A DNA stretch of 64,000 bases from Melitaea cinxia (Eukaryota; Arthropoda; Insecta; Lepidoptera; Nymphalidae): the NCBI RefSeq assembly GCF_905220565.1, contig NC_059398.1:992001-1056000 (forward strand). Direction: 5' to 3'. Both the position numbers and the translations under genes were made by a program. Below are positions 44,101 through 56,394 of the stretch, in pieces; positions within the stretch are counted from its first letter, which is position 1; each line of letters opens with the position of its first letter. Below the pieces are notes generated by a model, which worked only from the letters and a program-made list of their open reading frames with translations, had not been told where the DNA came from and did not search any database.

Positions 44101-44178
44101 ATGTCCGTGAAAGTCAGTGGCGACGCGGCGGCAGCCGGCGCCGGTGCTCGGTACTGCGGTCTGAGATCATGCCCATGA
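44101..44178 (+). CDS. Possible small coding start, 25 codons, unrecognised
   Basis: ATG in good context (A at -3) opens MSVKVSGDAAAAGAGAR and ends at 44,178. It is GC-rich with an Ala/Gly run in an AT-rich area, as in first coding exons of transcription factors. It may instead be the start of an exon spliced before the stop, with weak gt sites at about 44,150 and 44,159. It lies 180 bp after the putative donor, so it would belong to a different transcript form. No motif identified. Confidence 0.25.
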   Translation: MSVKVSGDAAAAGAGARYCGLRSCP

Positions 44179-45417
44179 TATTATATGCTATAAAATTACT
44201 TTAATTTGATTAGAAATAAGAAATTAAGAGAGTTACTTACTTAATAAAACTGTATATATTGTTACATTAATAACAAAATAGACATAAGAAAAATATTTCC
44301 TTGGTAGAGATTACTTTTGTAGAGTTTTCATTAGTTTGAGAAGTATAATTAATAAGGAATTAGAAAAGTTGCAAGTACTAAAATAACAATTAACAGTTTT
44401 TGTATTCTAAATAAGCTGAAAAATTGATCTCTACCTTATAAATTTAAAAAATAGTAACTTTGTTCCATACGAGTACTCATACCTATATTATTTTAAATTT
44501 TGTTTCGTAAAATTCTTATTAAGTTTATAGAGACTTACCATAATATAATAACGTTTTATTTCTGAGTATAATTAGGTATTTATTTTTAAAAATTTCACAA
44601 TATCACATAAAGACATATCAAAATGACAAATCCATCAAATTTATAAGTAAATTCTAATATTTGTTTAAATAACGCGAAAAATATTGTAATTAAATAATAA
44701 AAAGGCATCGTTTATACACGCTTCATTTTCACCCCGCGTATTTTTTCGTCAAATCCGCCATCTTTACTTGTAGTGAATGCACGTCGAGGGAGGGCGGGGC
44801 GCTAGAGCGGGACAGCGCGCAAACATCGCACGGACGAACGTTTTTGAAGTTTAACATTTTTGAATTTCGAATTTGGAATTTTGATGTTCATCAAAACTTT
44901 CAAATTGAATTTAAAAAAATTAAGTGTTTTTTAATATCGATTTTTTTTTCATTTATTAATGAAATAAATATTTGAAATGCTTTCATTTGGAATTTGAACC
45001 TATTATATTATAATGTATTATAAATTGTTTTAATATTTTACTTCATTTATAAATATGCTTGTCACGTTTACTGATCGATGAATATTTTGTATTAAATTAT
45101 TTTTTTATTTAAGTGTATGTAAAACAATTAATTAATTGTTAGACAGTTATCGCACACATGTAATCGTACCTACATAGGTATAATATGTAATATCTCAGTC
45201 AAACGCGATTTTTTTTTATTAATAAGATAATATACATTGAAGAAAGAATATAAATATAAATCTATTTTATTTAATTCATATTTTTAAATTTTACCATCTC
45301 TTAGTCATCCATCAGTTAGGTGTTACTCTGTGTTTGTTATATTTCTATTTTTAAGCCACTTAGAAGTATCTATAAAAAAAGTACACATTTAGAAATATGT
45401 GCGGTTTTATAAATTCC
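44179..45417. other. Intron-like AT-rich DNA with one GC-rich block
   Basis: 44,735-44,845 carries the inverse of ATGGCGGAT (44,753-44,761) and gagggcggggcgctagagcg. The rest is low complexity. Confidence 0.4.
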
Positions 45418-47318
45418 AAAACAGACTATGTACTAACTTAGCTGTCAACTGATCCTACGTGAAGTTTATCAAATATAAGCATTTTTAGCCATATTATATT
45501 TTTTTTTTTTGTAAATAATGTGTACCCATTTAACGTACGTTATTTAAATTAATTGAATACAGTATTTTCAATAATAATCAAAAAGGCAATTCAGTAATAT
45601 AGGCATTTCAATTATATGTCAAAGGAGATATTATACAAGTCAAAATTTTTTAATTTGTAAAAAAATATTTGACATATTTAGTATAATATAATGATTATCT
45701 TCAAGAATTGTATTTAAAATCGGTTTATATTAAGGAACAATGTTATACTCATAACGCTATAAAAACCTATAAATAATAGAGTAGGTATATTCCAAATAAA
45801 ATGCAGCGTGTTATACATTTATTAAAAAAAATAACAGTACCAACAATGATGCATATCGACAAAAAAAAATTGTAATTGTTAAGTGAATCAAAACTACTAA
45901 AATTTTTAAATAAAAAAGCACCAATACAATTGCTTGAAAGCTTTAAAAACTAATCCAAAAGTAACTCGTTTAAGCAAAATGGCGCCTAAAACTTGTTACA
46001 ATATTTAATCACACGAGTTGTCATTTAAATAACTTTTAATATATAAAAAAAAAAACTAATAATAAAAATCATCTAATAAATATATTAATAGCGTAATTGC
46101 TCTCTTATGGTTATTATTATTATATTATATTATATTATATTATATTAATAAACCAAATTAAAGCGTCATATAAAATTATAATTTATTGGATTCCGATTCA
46201 CGGTAGGTAATTATTAATATTTATCATCTATGTTATGTTAATGTCGTTATATCATATTTAAGTTATGATTTTTATATTATTTATTAATAATTATTTTTTT
46301 GTTGGAACTTCAATAAAATTAAGGATATTTTAAAATGTGAATGTTTTATAATAACTATTATTTATTGTCATTTTTTAATAATAATTAATATTGTTTTTAT
46401 TGGTTTAACTAATTATGGGATTCAATTTACAAAAATGATAATTTTTGACAGTTTTTTTTTGATGCATATAGTTTAATCTTTAACAAGTGTGTACGTACTA
46501 TTTTGTTTCAAACATAAGTAATAGACAATAATTATACTTTCTACTCAATTTTAGATAACTTAAAAAAGAACTGGTAATGATTTAAATAATTTTTCTTATA
46601 CTTTTAATATATCAATGATATCTAGATCGTTAATTCGAATGCGACAATTTATAAGTAATAGTATTCTAGTTAGTAAAAAAAATTAAATGCCCTAATTATA
46701 GCTTATTACTACTACATTATTTAAAGAAAATAATTATCTTTCCTCGCAAACGAAAAAGTTACACTATACATCGTCAATTATCACAACGTACTTAGTTAGT
46801 CGAAAAAATAGTCAATATAAAATGACTCGAGCGAAACCACACAAATCAAATAGTATAGAAAAATAAAACAAACATATTGAAATCATATTATTATGTAATT
46901 TCGTCACGTAAGTTATGACTTTACAATGGTATAATGAACAAACAAAATTTGAGGAACAAACAAGAGTCTACGAAGGCAAACACGTATAGCACACACGGGA
47001 CTATTCAAATATTTGACACGAGCGGGTATCGAACTAGCGACCTTAAAAATTTTTGGATGAAGTCATGTAAATATCTCCTTTGATATTTATTTATTTTTGA
47101 ATATTATTATTATTTAAAATACTATATTTAATTAATTTAAATAACGTACGTGAAATGCGTACACATTAATTACTTAAATGTAAATGTATTTAAAAAGTAA
47201 ATTCTTTATTTTAAAACATGAAACAAAAGAAATAAAAATATAATGTGGCTAAAAATGCTAATATTTGATAAACTTCACTTAAGATCAGTTGACAACTAAG
47301 TTAGTACATAGTCAGTTT
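45418..47318. mobile_element. Element with long diverged terminal inverted repeats (~1.9 kb)
   Basis: 45,418-~45,650 and ~47,060-47,318 are inverted copies. Both carry gactatgtactaacttag, gtcaactgatc, gaagtttatcaaatat, agcatttttagcca, acgtacgttatttaaattaa and caaaggagatatt, in mirror order. Arms of about 230-260 bp differ by scattered substitutions and small indels. The ~1.4 kb between is AT-rich with no transposase, so it is a non-autonomous foldback-type element, old by its divergence. No clear target duplication seen. Confidence 0.75.
46735..46812 (-). repeat. RepE fragment within the inverted-repeat element
   Basis: cctcgcaaacgaaaaagtta and gtcgaaaaaatagtcaatat match RepE. Confidence 0.4.
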
Positions 47319-47330
47319 CATTTTTTTTTT

Positions 47331-47440
47331 TGGACCAACGATCTACGTAAGATTGCCGGTGTAGGCTGGATGAGGATTGCAGAAAACCGGGATGTCTGGC
47401 GCGAATTTGGGGAGGCCTATGTCTAGAAGTGGATTGTAAT
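47331..47440 (+). pseudogene. RTE-type LINE ORF2 C-terminal remnant
   Basis: Reads WTNDLRKIAGVGWMRIAEN, RDVWREFGEAYV, then a stop where the family has Gln, then KWIV. It begins directly after a T-run and ends near ttgtaat. Disabled 3'-end fragment like 58,650-58,835. Confidence 0.85.
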
Positions 47441-47817
47441 CATAATAAAAAAAATTGTATCATATGTTAGAATAAGAACCGGTCGGTGGACTTAAACAAT
47501 GATGTTGCTGAGTAACGCCTACCTTGATTTAAAAAAAATTGCATGTTTTAGAAATAAAAAGGACATGGATTCAAAAGCGCGTGGATGTATAACTACTTTG
47601 TAAAAAAAATTGGCAGAACTGACGGATTGACTGACTTAATTTAAAACTTTAACATAAGCTATATAATAATGAATTCCTAAATAAACTGGTTACATATACA
47701 AATTAAAAATCATCACTTTTGGCATCCATCCGAAATAGGATAAAAATGAATCATTTGCAAAATGAAAATAATTACGTAATTGTTATTTTGTATAACAATA
47801 CGTTGAGACTTTTTATA

Positions 47818-47866
47818 CAGCCGGCAAACAGCGTACAACTCACCCGATGGTAAGGGAATCGTTTGT
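47818..47866 (-). repeat. RepB fragment
   Basis: agccggcaaacagcgtacaa and ctcacccgatggtaaggga match RepB. Confidence 0.55.
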
Positions 47867-47917
47867 TTATGTATGTTTATATTTTTAGGGTATATATATA
47901 TATATATATATATATAT

Positions 47918-48215
47918 ACTAGCTGACCCGGCGAACTTCGTATCGCCTAACACAAACTTTATCGTATGGTATTAAAGTTCAAATTGACTTTTAAGTATTA
48001 TCACAAATCTTTTGTATGGGAGTATAGAAAAGTGTTGTTTTTAGACTTTTTCAGGAAATTTAATTTTTTTTTTTAGAATTTTTCTCTCCGTAAGAACCAT
48101 CCTCGTACTTCAAGGAATATTTTAAAAAAAGAATTAGCGAAATCGGTCCAACCGTTCTCGAGTTTTGCGCTTAGCAACACATTCAGCGACTCATTTTTAT
48201 ATTATAGAAGATATG
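47918..48215 (+). repeat. Tailed dispersed repeat after an (AT)n run
   Basis: actagctgacccggcgaact, gaaatcggtccaaccgttct and cacattcagcgactcat. A widespread style of lepidopteran repeat remnant. Confidence 0.55.
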
Positions 48216-48419
48216 AATTTATTTGCTCATGTATATACTAAGCCACTAACGTTACTTTATATTTCCTCCCTTTTTTCTTCTTATCTAAATTTTACTAATA
48301 CTCGATTTTGCACACCTACAAACGTGTGTCCTAAGGTTGGCTGGTAGAGGATGCTTTTAGCATTAAGCCCGCCTTTTGTACAATTCTTTAATGTATTGTG
48401 CAATAAAGTATTAATAAAT

Positions 48420-48605
48420 GAATCGTAAAATACAAGAAGGATCACAAGCGCATTGTCCCCCTATACCCGACCCTCCCCAACAGTTCTGGTTACCTTCCTC
48501 AGTACAGGAACACAACACTATTTGTGAGCAATATTATTCAACTGTCATCTTCTGTATGGTCGAGATACTTCCCCAGTCGGTTGTTGATGGTAAGGGATTA
48601 CCATA
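48420..48605 (-). repeat. RepB fragment, decayed
   Basis: ggatcacaagcgcattgtcc, cagttctggttaccttcctc and ctgtatggtcgagatacttc. Confidence 0.55.
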
Positions 48606-49239
48606 GCTTGTCTTATCATAATGATTAAAATAATCCACGTATTCGTTGCAATATTTATAACCATCGACTGTTCATGTATGTTGTACATATATGCACACAT
48701 ACATACAGATAAACTAACTCTATTTACTTATGTAATGATTTTCGGGATAAGTTCGGACATGGAAATGGTAAATTGTAAATTTCAACACTAAAGTTTTTAT
48801 TACAGGCGTTAATCAAACCTTACCATCAGCTTGACTCGGCGCTTATTGTCACTAGACCAGATTTAAAAAAAAAGTACAAAAGTGGTTCACAAGAACAACA
48901 GCTGAACAATTGTGGACATATTTCTTTATAAACACAGTCAATAAAATACATCAAAATATTAATACATACAACCCACAGGCTGTTCGTTTATTTCAAAACA
49001 TAAACAAACAGAGAAACATACATATAGGTATATTAAACAGAACTTTCAAGACCCTAGGGCTAAAATGTTAATTGTATTTATTTATAGCTCAATCGATGAA
49101 TTCCTGGTTAAGTCATTTTGAATATGAGTCGCTTTGTTATTGTTACGAATACTATATTTCTATTTCTGTTATATTCTTACACTAGGTCTACCCGTGACTA
49201 TGTTCATATAAGCAATCATTCTAATTTTGTTAGATTTTT
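48606..49239. other. Spacer, nothing recognised
   Basis: AT-rich. Confidence 0.35.
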
Positions 49240-49478
49240 TTTCTTCAAATAGGTCGGCAAACAAGCGTACGGCTCATTTGCTGCTAAGCGGTTACCCTAT
49301 TGCCTATCTTTCTTTCCTTCAATCCACCTAGGAGCTCTGGTCACACTACTCACCACAGGGACACAACACTGCTTGAAAGCAGTATAATTTAGCTGTGATC
49401 TTCTGTAAGGTCGAGGTACTTCTCCATTCGGGCTGCTGTAGTATTTGAGCAGGATATTTACTGCCGTGCCCTACATCC
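49240..49478 (-). repeat. RepB copy
   Basis: taggtcggcaaacaagcgta, taggagctctggtcacac, ctgtgatcttctgtaaggtc and tgccgtgccctac. Confidence 0.75.
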
Positions 49479-49784
49479 GTCTATTCCATCTATTGTAAAA
49501 TGGTAAAGTTTTAAACTATCCATAATAGTGAGTATGTATAAAACAACATAGGTACGTGAAATTTGATGGCTTGTAAGGGAATCTAATCGTTTTCTGATGA
49601 GATAAACTGGAACATCAAAATTTAGGCTATACCAGCTTACAATTTGCCGGCTTACAATACCTAGATGGACTAAAAATTATCTAAATACCATAACATGCAG
49701 GTGTTCTCACGATATAAGAATATGAATCCACAAAGCAATTTAGTAATCTTTCATTACGATATCAAGTACTAAAGTCAAAGTTAC

Positions 49785-49905
49785 ATGGCTTAATAGTCGA
49801 AACAAATATGGCGGATGATTTATGTCGGTATTGACATTGCGCGGGCGCAGGCGGCCATCTTGTACGCTAATTGCCGGCTTATGTTGTTAAATCAGTCACG
49901 CAGCC
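49785..49905. other. Possible conserved non-coding block with ATGGCGGAT
   Basis: ATGGCGGAT at 49,808-49,816 and the 13-mer gcgcgggcgcagg at 49,839-49,851, then an inverted ggcggccat. The same two words occur at 23,950 and 24,067. Confidence 0.35.
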
Positions 49906-50455
49906 GAGTTAACGTGTGAAGCCCAATTTAGATGTGTTGTTTTATTTATCGCAGACTTTTTAGGTGATAAGATGTTTTCGAAACGGTGTATGTTACCATT
50001 TTTGGTTATTTCATATTTAAAGGAAGAAGGATCTAGAATAAAATGTGTGAAACATTTTTGTATGATCAAGAGAGTTACGCAAAATTTCATTTTGTTAGAA
50101 TGATATTAAGTTATTTTGAAGTTTGGTTTAAATAGTTCTTATTATAAAAATATTTATATAGTAAATAATAAATAAACATTGATTTAAAACAAGAAATATG
50201 ATATTATTATAATAAATTAAAAATTATAACACAGTAGAGATGCATTAGGTGTATCCAATTACAAAAACACGTGTTTGAATTTTTAAGATAGAAATTAAAT
50301 TATTTAGATATTTTAATATGTTTGCAGCTGTTAATTGTATTAAAAATGTTATAATTGTATCGTTAGTACATACATAATAACTATAAAAATTATTTTATAG
50401 TTATCAGAAGGTGATTATAGATTCTAGTATTGAAAATTGTAAAAATAAAATTGTG
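49906..50455. other. AT-rich spacer, nothing recognised
   Basis: No motif or repeat recognised. Confidence 0.35.
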
Positions 50456-50718
50456 AGTATAATAAATGAAGGCACAAATCTTTTTGTGGGCAAAAAAATG
50501 ACTTATTCAATTTTAGAAATTTAAAATAAGTTTTTCATTTTATAAGTGTAACAATTTTCTGTTACAAAATTATTTAATTCTAGTATAAGTATAATAAATG
50601 AAAGCACAAATCTTTTTGTGGGCCAAAAAAAAGACATTCCATTTTTGAAATTTAAAATAAGTTTTTCATTTTGTAAGTGTAACAATTTTGTGTTACAAAT
50701 TTATTTAATTCTAGTATA
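50456..50718. repeat. Two-copy tandem duplication, unit about 131-132 bp
   Basis: agtataataaatgaaggcac starts at 50,456 and recurs at 50,588. Both units continue through aaatctttttgtgggc, taaaataagtttttcatttt and aagtgtaacaattttntgtt to ttctagtata. About 90% identical by eye. Confidence 0.92.
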
Positions 50719-50879
50719 ATAATATACGTAATATAATTAATTCACTAAAGATAATTAAATTACCGACAAATAAACGTGAACGTAATAAAATAAATCACGG
50801 ATCAAATCGATTCACTTATCGATTAAGGGTTCTCGGAATCAAGTTGAAAAAGTTTGGTCCAATGGAATACCTCGGTTAA

Positions 50880-51360
50880 GTTATAGCCGCTCCTTCGCGT
50901 GAGCGAACGGACATTTTGAGTTTTCCCACTTTTTACCCGACTGCCAAGGAAGGGTTATGTTTTTCGCGCGTATCTTGTATGTATGTATGTATGTAATATT
51001 CTTTACTACCTCATATTTCCAGAACCACTGAACGGATTTACATAATTGAGGTATCGTTAGGTTCGTCTTAGCTGCCCAAGTGTTCTTAGATAGGTGACAT
51101 TAAAAAAAATCAAACATGGCGGCTGCGCGAAGCCATTGTATTTAATGAAAAAAAAAAAAATTTTTCTCGAATACTACAATATGGGTATCGAATTGAAGGG
51201 CACAATACAAGGATTTTAAAAAGGTATATCATGATTATTATTACCGTAATACTAATACAGAAATACAATATTAAAGTTTAAAAAATGTGGACTTTGCTCT
51301 TTCCCACGCCTATGCCATGTCAAATTCGTCTCCTAGGCGACGATCAACTTCGGGGTGTAT
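50880..51360. repeat. Dispersed repeat remnants with an ATGGCGGC site
   Basis: ccgctccttcgcgtgagcg, acccgactgccaaggaaggg and catggcggctgcgcgaagcc resemble a lepidopteran tailed/Helitron-like repeat. Further right, cttcccacgcctatgccatg. Class uncertain. Confidence 0.4.
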
Positions 51361-51510
51361 GTAGGCTTTCTAATAAAATACAATGGTTAAAAAAAACATA
51401 CAATTAAAATTACAAATAAAAATTAATAAATGTCACACCAATTTACAATTACATTAATAAAATCAATAACAAATACATAATACCAAATACAAACAAATAA
51501 TTTTAATAAT

Positions 51511-51711
51511 AATTTCATTATATTAAAACTAATAGTTGTTGACTTAAGCAGTCACCTATTTGCTAAAGGTCAGGCTTACGTTGCTTTGAGCAGAGTGAGA
51601 TCTTTCTCCGGGCTTGCTATCAGTTCTCTTGACCCTAAAAAATTACTTAATCAACCACATGATGTAAACTGTTTTAATGAATTGAACCGATTACGTAATT
51701 TGTCTGACTAA
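51511..51711 (+). pseudogene. Pif1-like DNA helicase C-terminus (Helitron-type remnant)
   Basis: The plus frame reads VDLSSHLFAKG, QAYVALSRVRSFSGLAISS, LDPKKLL and ...FNELNRLRN, and stops at 51,709. The AYVALSRVRS block is the terminal motif of Pif1/RRM3-type helicases, which in insects are mostly carried by Helitrons as part of Rep-helicase. Walker motifs and the Rep domain are missing, so this is a terminal fragment. A host PIF1 gene is unlikely given the lack of upstream exons. Confidence 0.8.
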
Positions 51712-51726
51712 AAAGACATAAATAAA

Positions 51727-52206
51727 ATAATAATTAAAAATAAACAAAAAACCCGCCTGCGTGAAGAATAACTAATAGAAAATCAACTGAAAAAGCTGGA
51801 ACAAGATAAAAATGCAATATGCACACAAAGTCAGCGAAATATATAGAAACAATATCAAACATTTTGTGCTGTACATTTAAAATATATTAATACGGTAGTC
51901 CTTCGAAACATTATGCAACGTCGTAGATAATATGCAGTCGGAGGCATGAAATTGAAGGATAAGTCAAATCATTCTCTCTGTGTGCATGTCTCCGACTGCA
52001 TGTTATGTACGACGATGCATAAAGTTTCGAAGGACTACCGTATTAATATATTTTAAATGTACAGCACAAAATGTTTGATATTGTTTCTATATATTTCGCT
52101 GACTTTGTGTGAATATTGCATTTTTATCTTGTTCCAGCTTTTTCAGTTGATTTTCTATTAGTTATTCTTCACGCAGGCGGGTTTTTTGTTTATTTTTAAT
52201 TATTAT
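51727..52206. repeat. 480-bp near-perfect palindrome (222-bp arms, 36-bp loop)
   Basis: 51,727-51,948 and 51,985-52,206 are reverse complements with only a few mismatches, mostly near the loop. Shared words include acccgcctgcgtgaagaata, agctggaacaagataaaaat, ttgtgctgtacatttaaaat and ggtagtccttcgaaac. It starts 15 nt after the helicase remnant stop. It may be a foldback MITE or a tail-to-tail duplication. If transcribed it would form a long dsRNA hairpin. Confidence 0.93.
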
Positions 52207-52664
52207 ATAGTTTAGAAATCTAGTTATCGTTAGGTACGTATTTGGTAAATTCGTCATTAATATGTTATTTAGGTAATTAAATGTTATTATATTATAAATA
52301 AGATATTATTATGTTTATTTGTGTTACAAAGTTTTTAATACCTAAGTTTAAATGAGTCACAAATACGTGTAGGCTTAGTTGAGCTGATTTTCTGCTGGAC
52401 ATATAAATAAATTTATAATATTTGAATGATATTTTTGTTTTATAGAGATGTTGACAATGTTAAAATAATTAACGTACATTTTAGTGCCATCTTTTGAGAA
52501 TTAGGTGCTTTATTATTGTATAAAGTCATGAACGGACTTAGTCATTTGACCCATCACAGCTATTATCGTTAGTTATTATCCACACAAGTTTGAACTATAG
52601 CGTATTTACATAATTTACTTCACGTCTGAAAATTATTATATTGTATACGGTTATAGTGGCAAAC
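52207..52664. other. AT-rich spacer, nothing recognised
   Basis: No repeat matched. Confidence 0.35.
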
Positions 52665-52897
52665 AAGCATAAAACCTAACTAATTGTTAGTGGTTCTGTA
52701 ACATGGACGCCCGCAACAAGAGTATCACATACGCGTTGTCGACTCTACCAGAAACTGGCTATCTTTCACCTCAGGAACGAAACCCTATATTATAGCAGAA
52801 TTATTTACCCGTTATTTCCTGTAAAATGAAGGTGAGTCTTACTTTCCCAGGGCTGCTTCAGATTTTGAATAGAAAATTGCCAGCTGTGCCCTACCTC
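52665..52897 (-). repeat. RepB copy, strongly decayed
   Basis: gtggcaaacaagcataaaac, acgcgttgtcgactctacc, gggctgcttcagattttga and cagctgtgccctacctcg in RepB order. Confidence 0.6.
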
Positions 52898-55800
52898 GCT
52901 CGATACATACTTATTTGCAGTAAAACCAACCACAAAGATTCATAAAGGTAGTGGTAGTTTGTAGGTAAGGTAGGAATTAGTTGGACTGAAGTAATATAGA
53001 ACTTGTATGTTTGTACTACCAATAATAATCAATTGTTGCTTTTATCCAAAAATACTACTAGTTTTTATGTTAATAACGTTTTATTGTAAATTCGATTAAA
53101 ATACCGATTCACAGAAATTTCCATGAAAATAACTATTTGAAGTGAAGCCTCTTTTCTCACATTTGAATTCGGGAGTAAGGTAGTGAATGCGTGATGAGAG
53201 CGTTACGAAAAGTGTGAGCGAAACGAACGAAAGTTGAGAGGGAGATACAAGTTAGTGAAGATAAAAAGAGAGAGTTACGTTTCGTAAGTTTTACTTCAGC
53301 CGTGTGGTCTGAAGCACACTTGTTTTACTAAGAAATTTAGGAGGGAATTATGTACATCTAGGCTGTTATACGGTAGTGGCCACATCATGGGTTTTTTCTC
53401 TAGCAAAATGATTCTTAAAATTCTTAATGGATGAATCGTTATTGTGATTCATGTCAATATGTTTATTTCTTCGATTTCTTTTGAAATGCCTATTTTGTGT
53501 CAATCATAGCCGTTATTATGTTGATATGGCTTGGATTAGAATATAATATTGCACATATAAAATACAAAAATAGAATCATATTACTAAATAAAATAATGGC
53601 CAGGTTAAAAATTAACACTTTAAATACTATATATCATTTATTACACGTAGTTTTTATTATTACAAAAAATACAGCATTTTGCTACTAGTAACAATACTTT
53701 ATTGATTCACAAACGTTGGTAAATACGCTTGTTAATTGTTACAATAAATAACAAAACAAATGCATTAACAATATTTTACCAATTATACATAGATAATCTA
53801 TTAATATAATTATGTTATATTAATGAAATTGCAAGGTTTTTTTGCACGTTTTTTTATTAGCTTCACCTGTATGTTTGTAACCGACTCCTTTTGACTTCAT
53901 TTTGATCCACAACGTTCATATTTCAAAGTTGTGGACTTATCGAGGACCGATGACCGATGACATTTTAGTTTGGTTTATTTATAAAAGTGTGTATTTTTGA
54001 TTGTTTTTTTTTTTGTTACTACTATTTATTAATAATATCCTTACATTTCAAGGCCTTAACGACGGACATAATTATTTAGTCTCAAATGGTCCCATATTTA
54101 CTAGAGACGTTGACATTTTTAAATATAATTTCCGATTAATCTAAATCGCGTACTTCTTTTTGTCCGAACCGTGTGTCCGTTCGTCCGTCAGACGACTATT
54201 TACATAAATACAACATTAGAGCCTGAGTTAATTGACACATTTCGAGATTTATAAGTTGAGTTACTGACTTGGAGTCATTCGGAATTTTTAGTGGTCGTTT
54301 CGTTTACTCGGAAACGAGTTTTGTTTATAATAAATTTATTGGTATGTCAATATTTATTGAATATTATGTCCCTGACGTATGTTCGCTTAAGACGAATTAT
54401 ACGGTGTCGTTATTCCTATTTAATTTGGCTTTACGCTTTTATATTGACACTCGTAAAACTATCACCGGTGTTAATAATTGAAAATTGAAAACGTTTGCGG
54501 AATAAGTTGGCGGTTCGGTGAGTGATCTCTGCTTTCTTTACACGTTGACTGCTGTAGCCAACTTCTGTCGGTTTTTTTTTATCGGGTATTTCGAACCTGG
54601 AATGATTCATTTTTGTGTCCAAATTTCGTATTAAATAATAATCTACTTTGTCGTTTAACTTTGATAGTTTTTTAAATATCAAAAAAGGGTTTTCTTTCTA
54701 TATAGAAAACTGTTTGGTATTTTTAGGTTTATGTGGAAATTGAACCAATTAAATAATTATAATAATTATAGGAATGCCGTAGGACAGTCAAGCGTCGGGT
54801 TTTTTTAGACCAATACAGCAGACGAAGTGTTAAAACTTATGATTTTCAAAGTTATGTGAAAATTGTTATATGCTTAACAGGAAATTATTTGTCATTCAGT
54901 AAGAATACGTTCTCTGCACATTGCGTACAGTCTGAACCAATGGCAGAAAATTTAATGTATTTAATTATTTTTACAATTCGCAATATTACGTATTCTGTCT
55001 TCGGACATTACTGATGACGTCAATTTTGTCAACATTTTAATAATACACTGATCACAGATAAATATTACCTTATTTAACATTTCAAGGTAAAAATGATAAT
55101 TTATCTTTCTTATGTTTAACATGCATCGATAAAACGTGATATATCATTTGTGTCTGTTAATTCTCTTAAAATACGATCGGAGCCATAATTCTGACATCGA
55201 ACCGACATTTTGTTTTTGTCAGACGTGTTTATAAAAGTCGTTAATCAATAGATAATATCTAATTGTATTGTAATTCTATTAATTTGAACTTTATTATCGA
55301 AATATATTTATAAATAAAATCTTCTAACTACAAGTCAACGATTTAGTTTTTCAAATGTCTTAAGTTCCGTACCGTAAACCGTTCGATTTTACAATACAAG
55401 AACGTTTGTTTAAACTAATAAAAAAGTATTACGAAATCGTCTGTCGTCAGGTAATAATAAGTGTGGAGTCATCTCTGGTTGAACAATGCCTTTCAAACTT
55501 TGATCGCGCGGCACCTAATCGTATCCGAGGCTAGGCGTAAACAATGTTATAAAGGCAATAAAGTACAGTGATTGAAAAGAGGAAAAAGACATCAATGTGG
55601 AAACACAGCGCTCGCTGACGAGAGAAACATGGCGGATCATAATCATAGCGAATGTGCGCCTCACAAGGATCGATGAGGGACTAACGGGAGTTATTTCAGT
55701 TTGATCACGATCAATCGTAAATCGTAAATGTTTGTTGAATCGAATCCATCCGTAAGTATTTGTTTCCTATCATTCGCTGGCCAAATGTTTCGTTAGATTT

Positions 55801-56171
55801 CGCTAGTTAACAATGTTTTGACAGACTCACTCGATCCCGCGGCGCAATAACGCTGTCTTCGAGTCCATGTGTGGGCCAAATTAGATCACTCGACGCGCGT
55901 TCCTCTGAGATTTATATGGGAAGACGATGCGCTGCTCCGACGCGTTGGAGTGTTTGTTTTACTTGCTTCAGTTAATTATTGGGTTCATGAAAATATGTAA
56001 CTCATGTTATGATGGCGTGTTTTGTATAGCTTTAGTTGTAGTATATATTTATAGCGAATATTCGTTAATATAACACGTTACAAATGTCCCTATGCATTAA
56101 CAGTAATCTGTAAGTATCATCATCAGCTCACTCTGTAAGTATAGGCTTGCATAATCAATTATGAATTTATA
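52898..56171. other. Intron-like DNA with two notable patches
   Basis: 53,130-53,340 (gagcgttacgaaaagtgtga, cgtttcgtaagttttacttc) resembles a widespread lepidopteran repeat. 55,500-55,950 is a GC-richer block with gatcgcgcggcacctaatcg, ATGGCGGAT at 55,629 and gatcccgcggcgcaataacg, a candidate conserved non-coding element. No gene recognised. Confidence 0.35.
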
Positions 56172-56320
56172 TAAGGCGACGCGTTGGCGCAGTGGTCATT
56201 GGACACGTCGTTTTGGCGGTCGTGCTTTCGATCCCCGTACACAATATTTGTATTGGATGTAGAGATGTTAGCCGTGCTTGTGTTTATTTCCTAAACCCCG
56301 ACAAGCCGTGTAAAGTGAAA
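56172..56320 (+). repeat. SINE C-like tRNA head, diverged
   Basis: aggcgacgcgttggcgcagt, ggtcgtgctttcgatcccc and acaatatttgtattggatgt parallel the SINE C head and next segment. The middle and RTE-like end are missing. Confidence 0.65.
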
Positions 56321-56394
56321 AAAATTAAACATTAATAAGAACGACGATTTTTTTGAAATTCGCATTTGAAACAAACATTAATTTAGTTTTAACT

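Noticed and set aside
51511..51711. Host PIF1 gene exon
   Set aside because: Only the last motif is present, with no upstream helicase motifs or splice acceptor, and repeats surround it. A transposon remnant is simpler.
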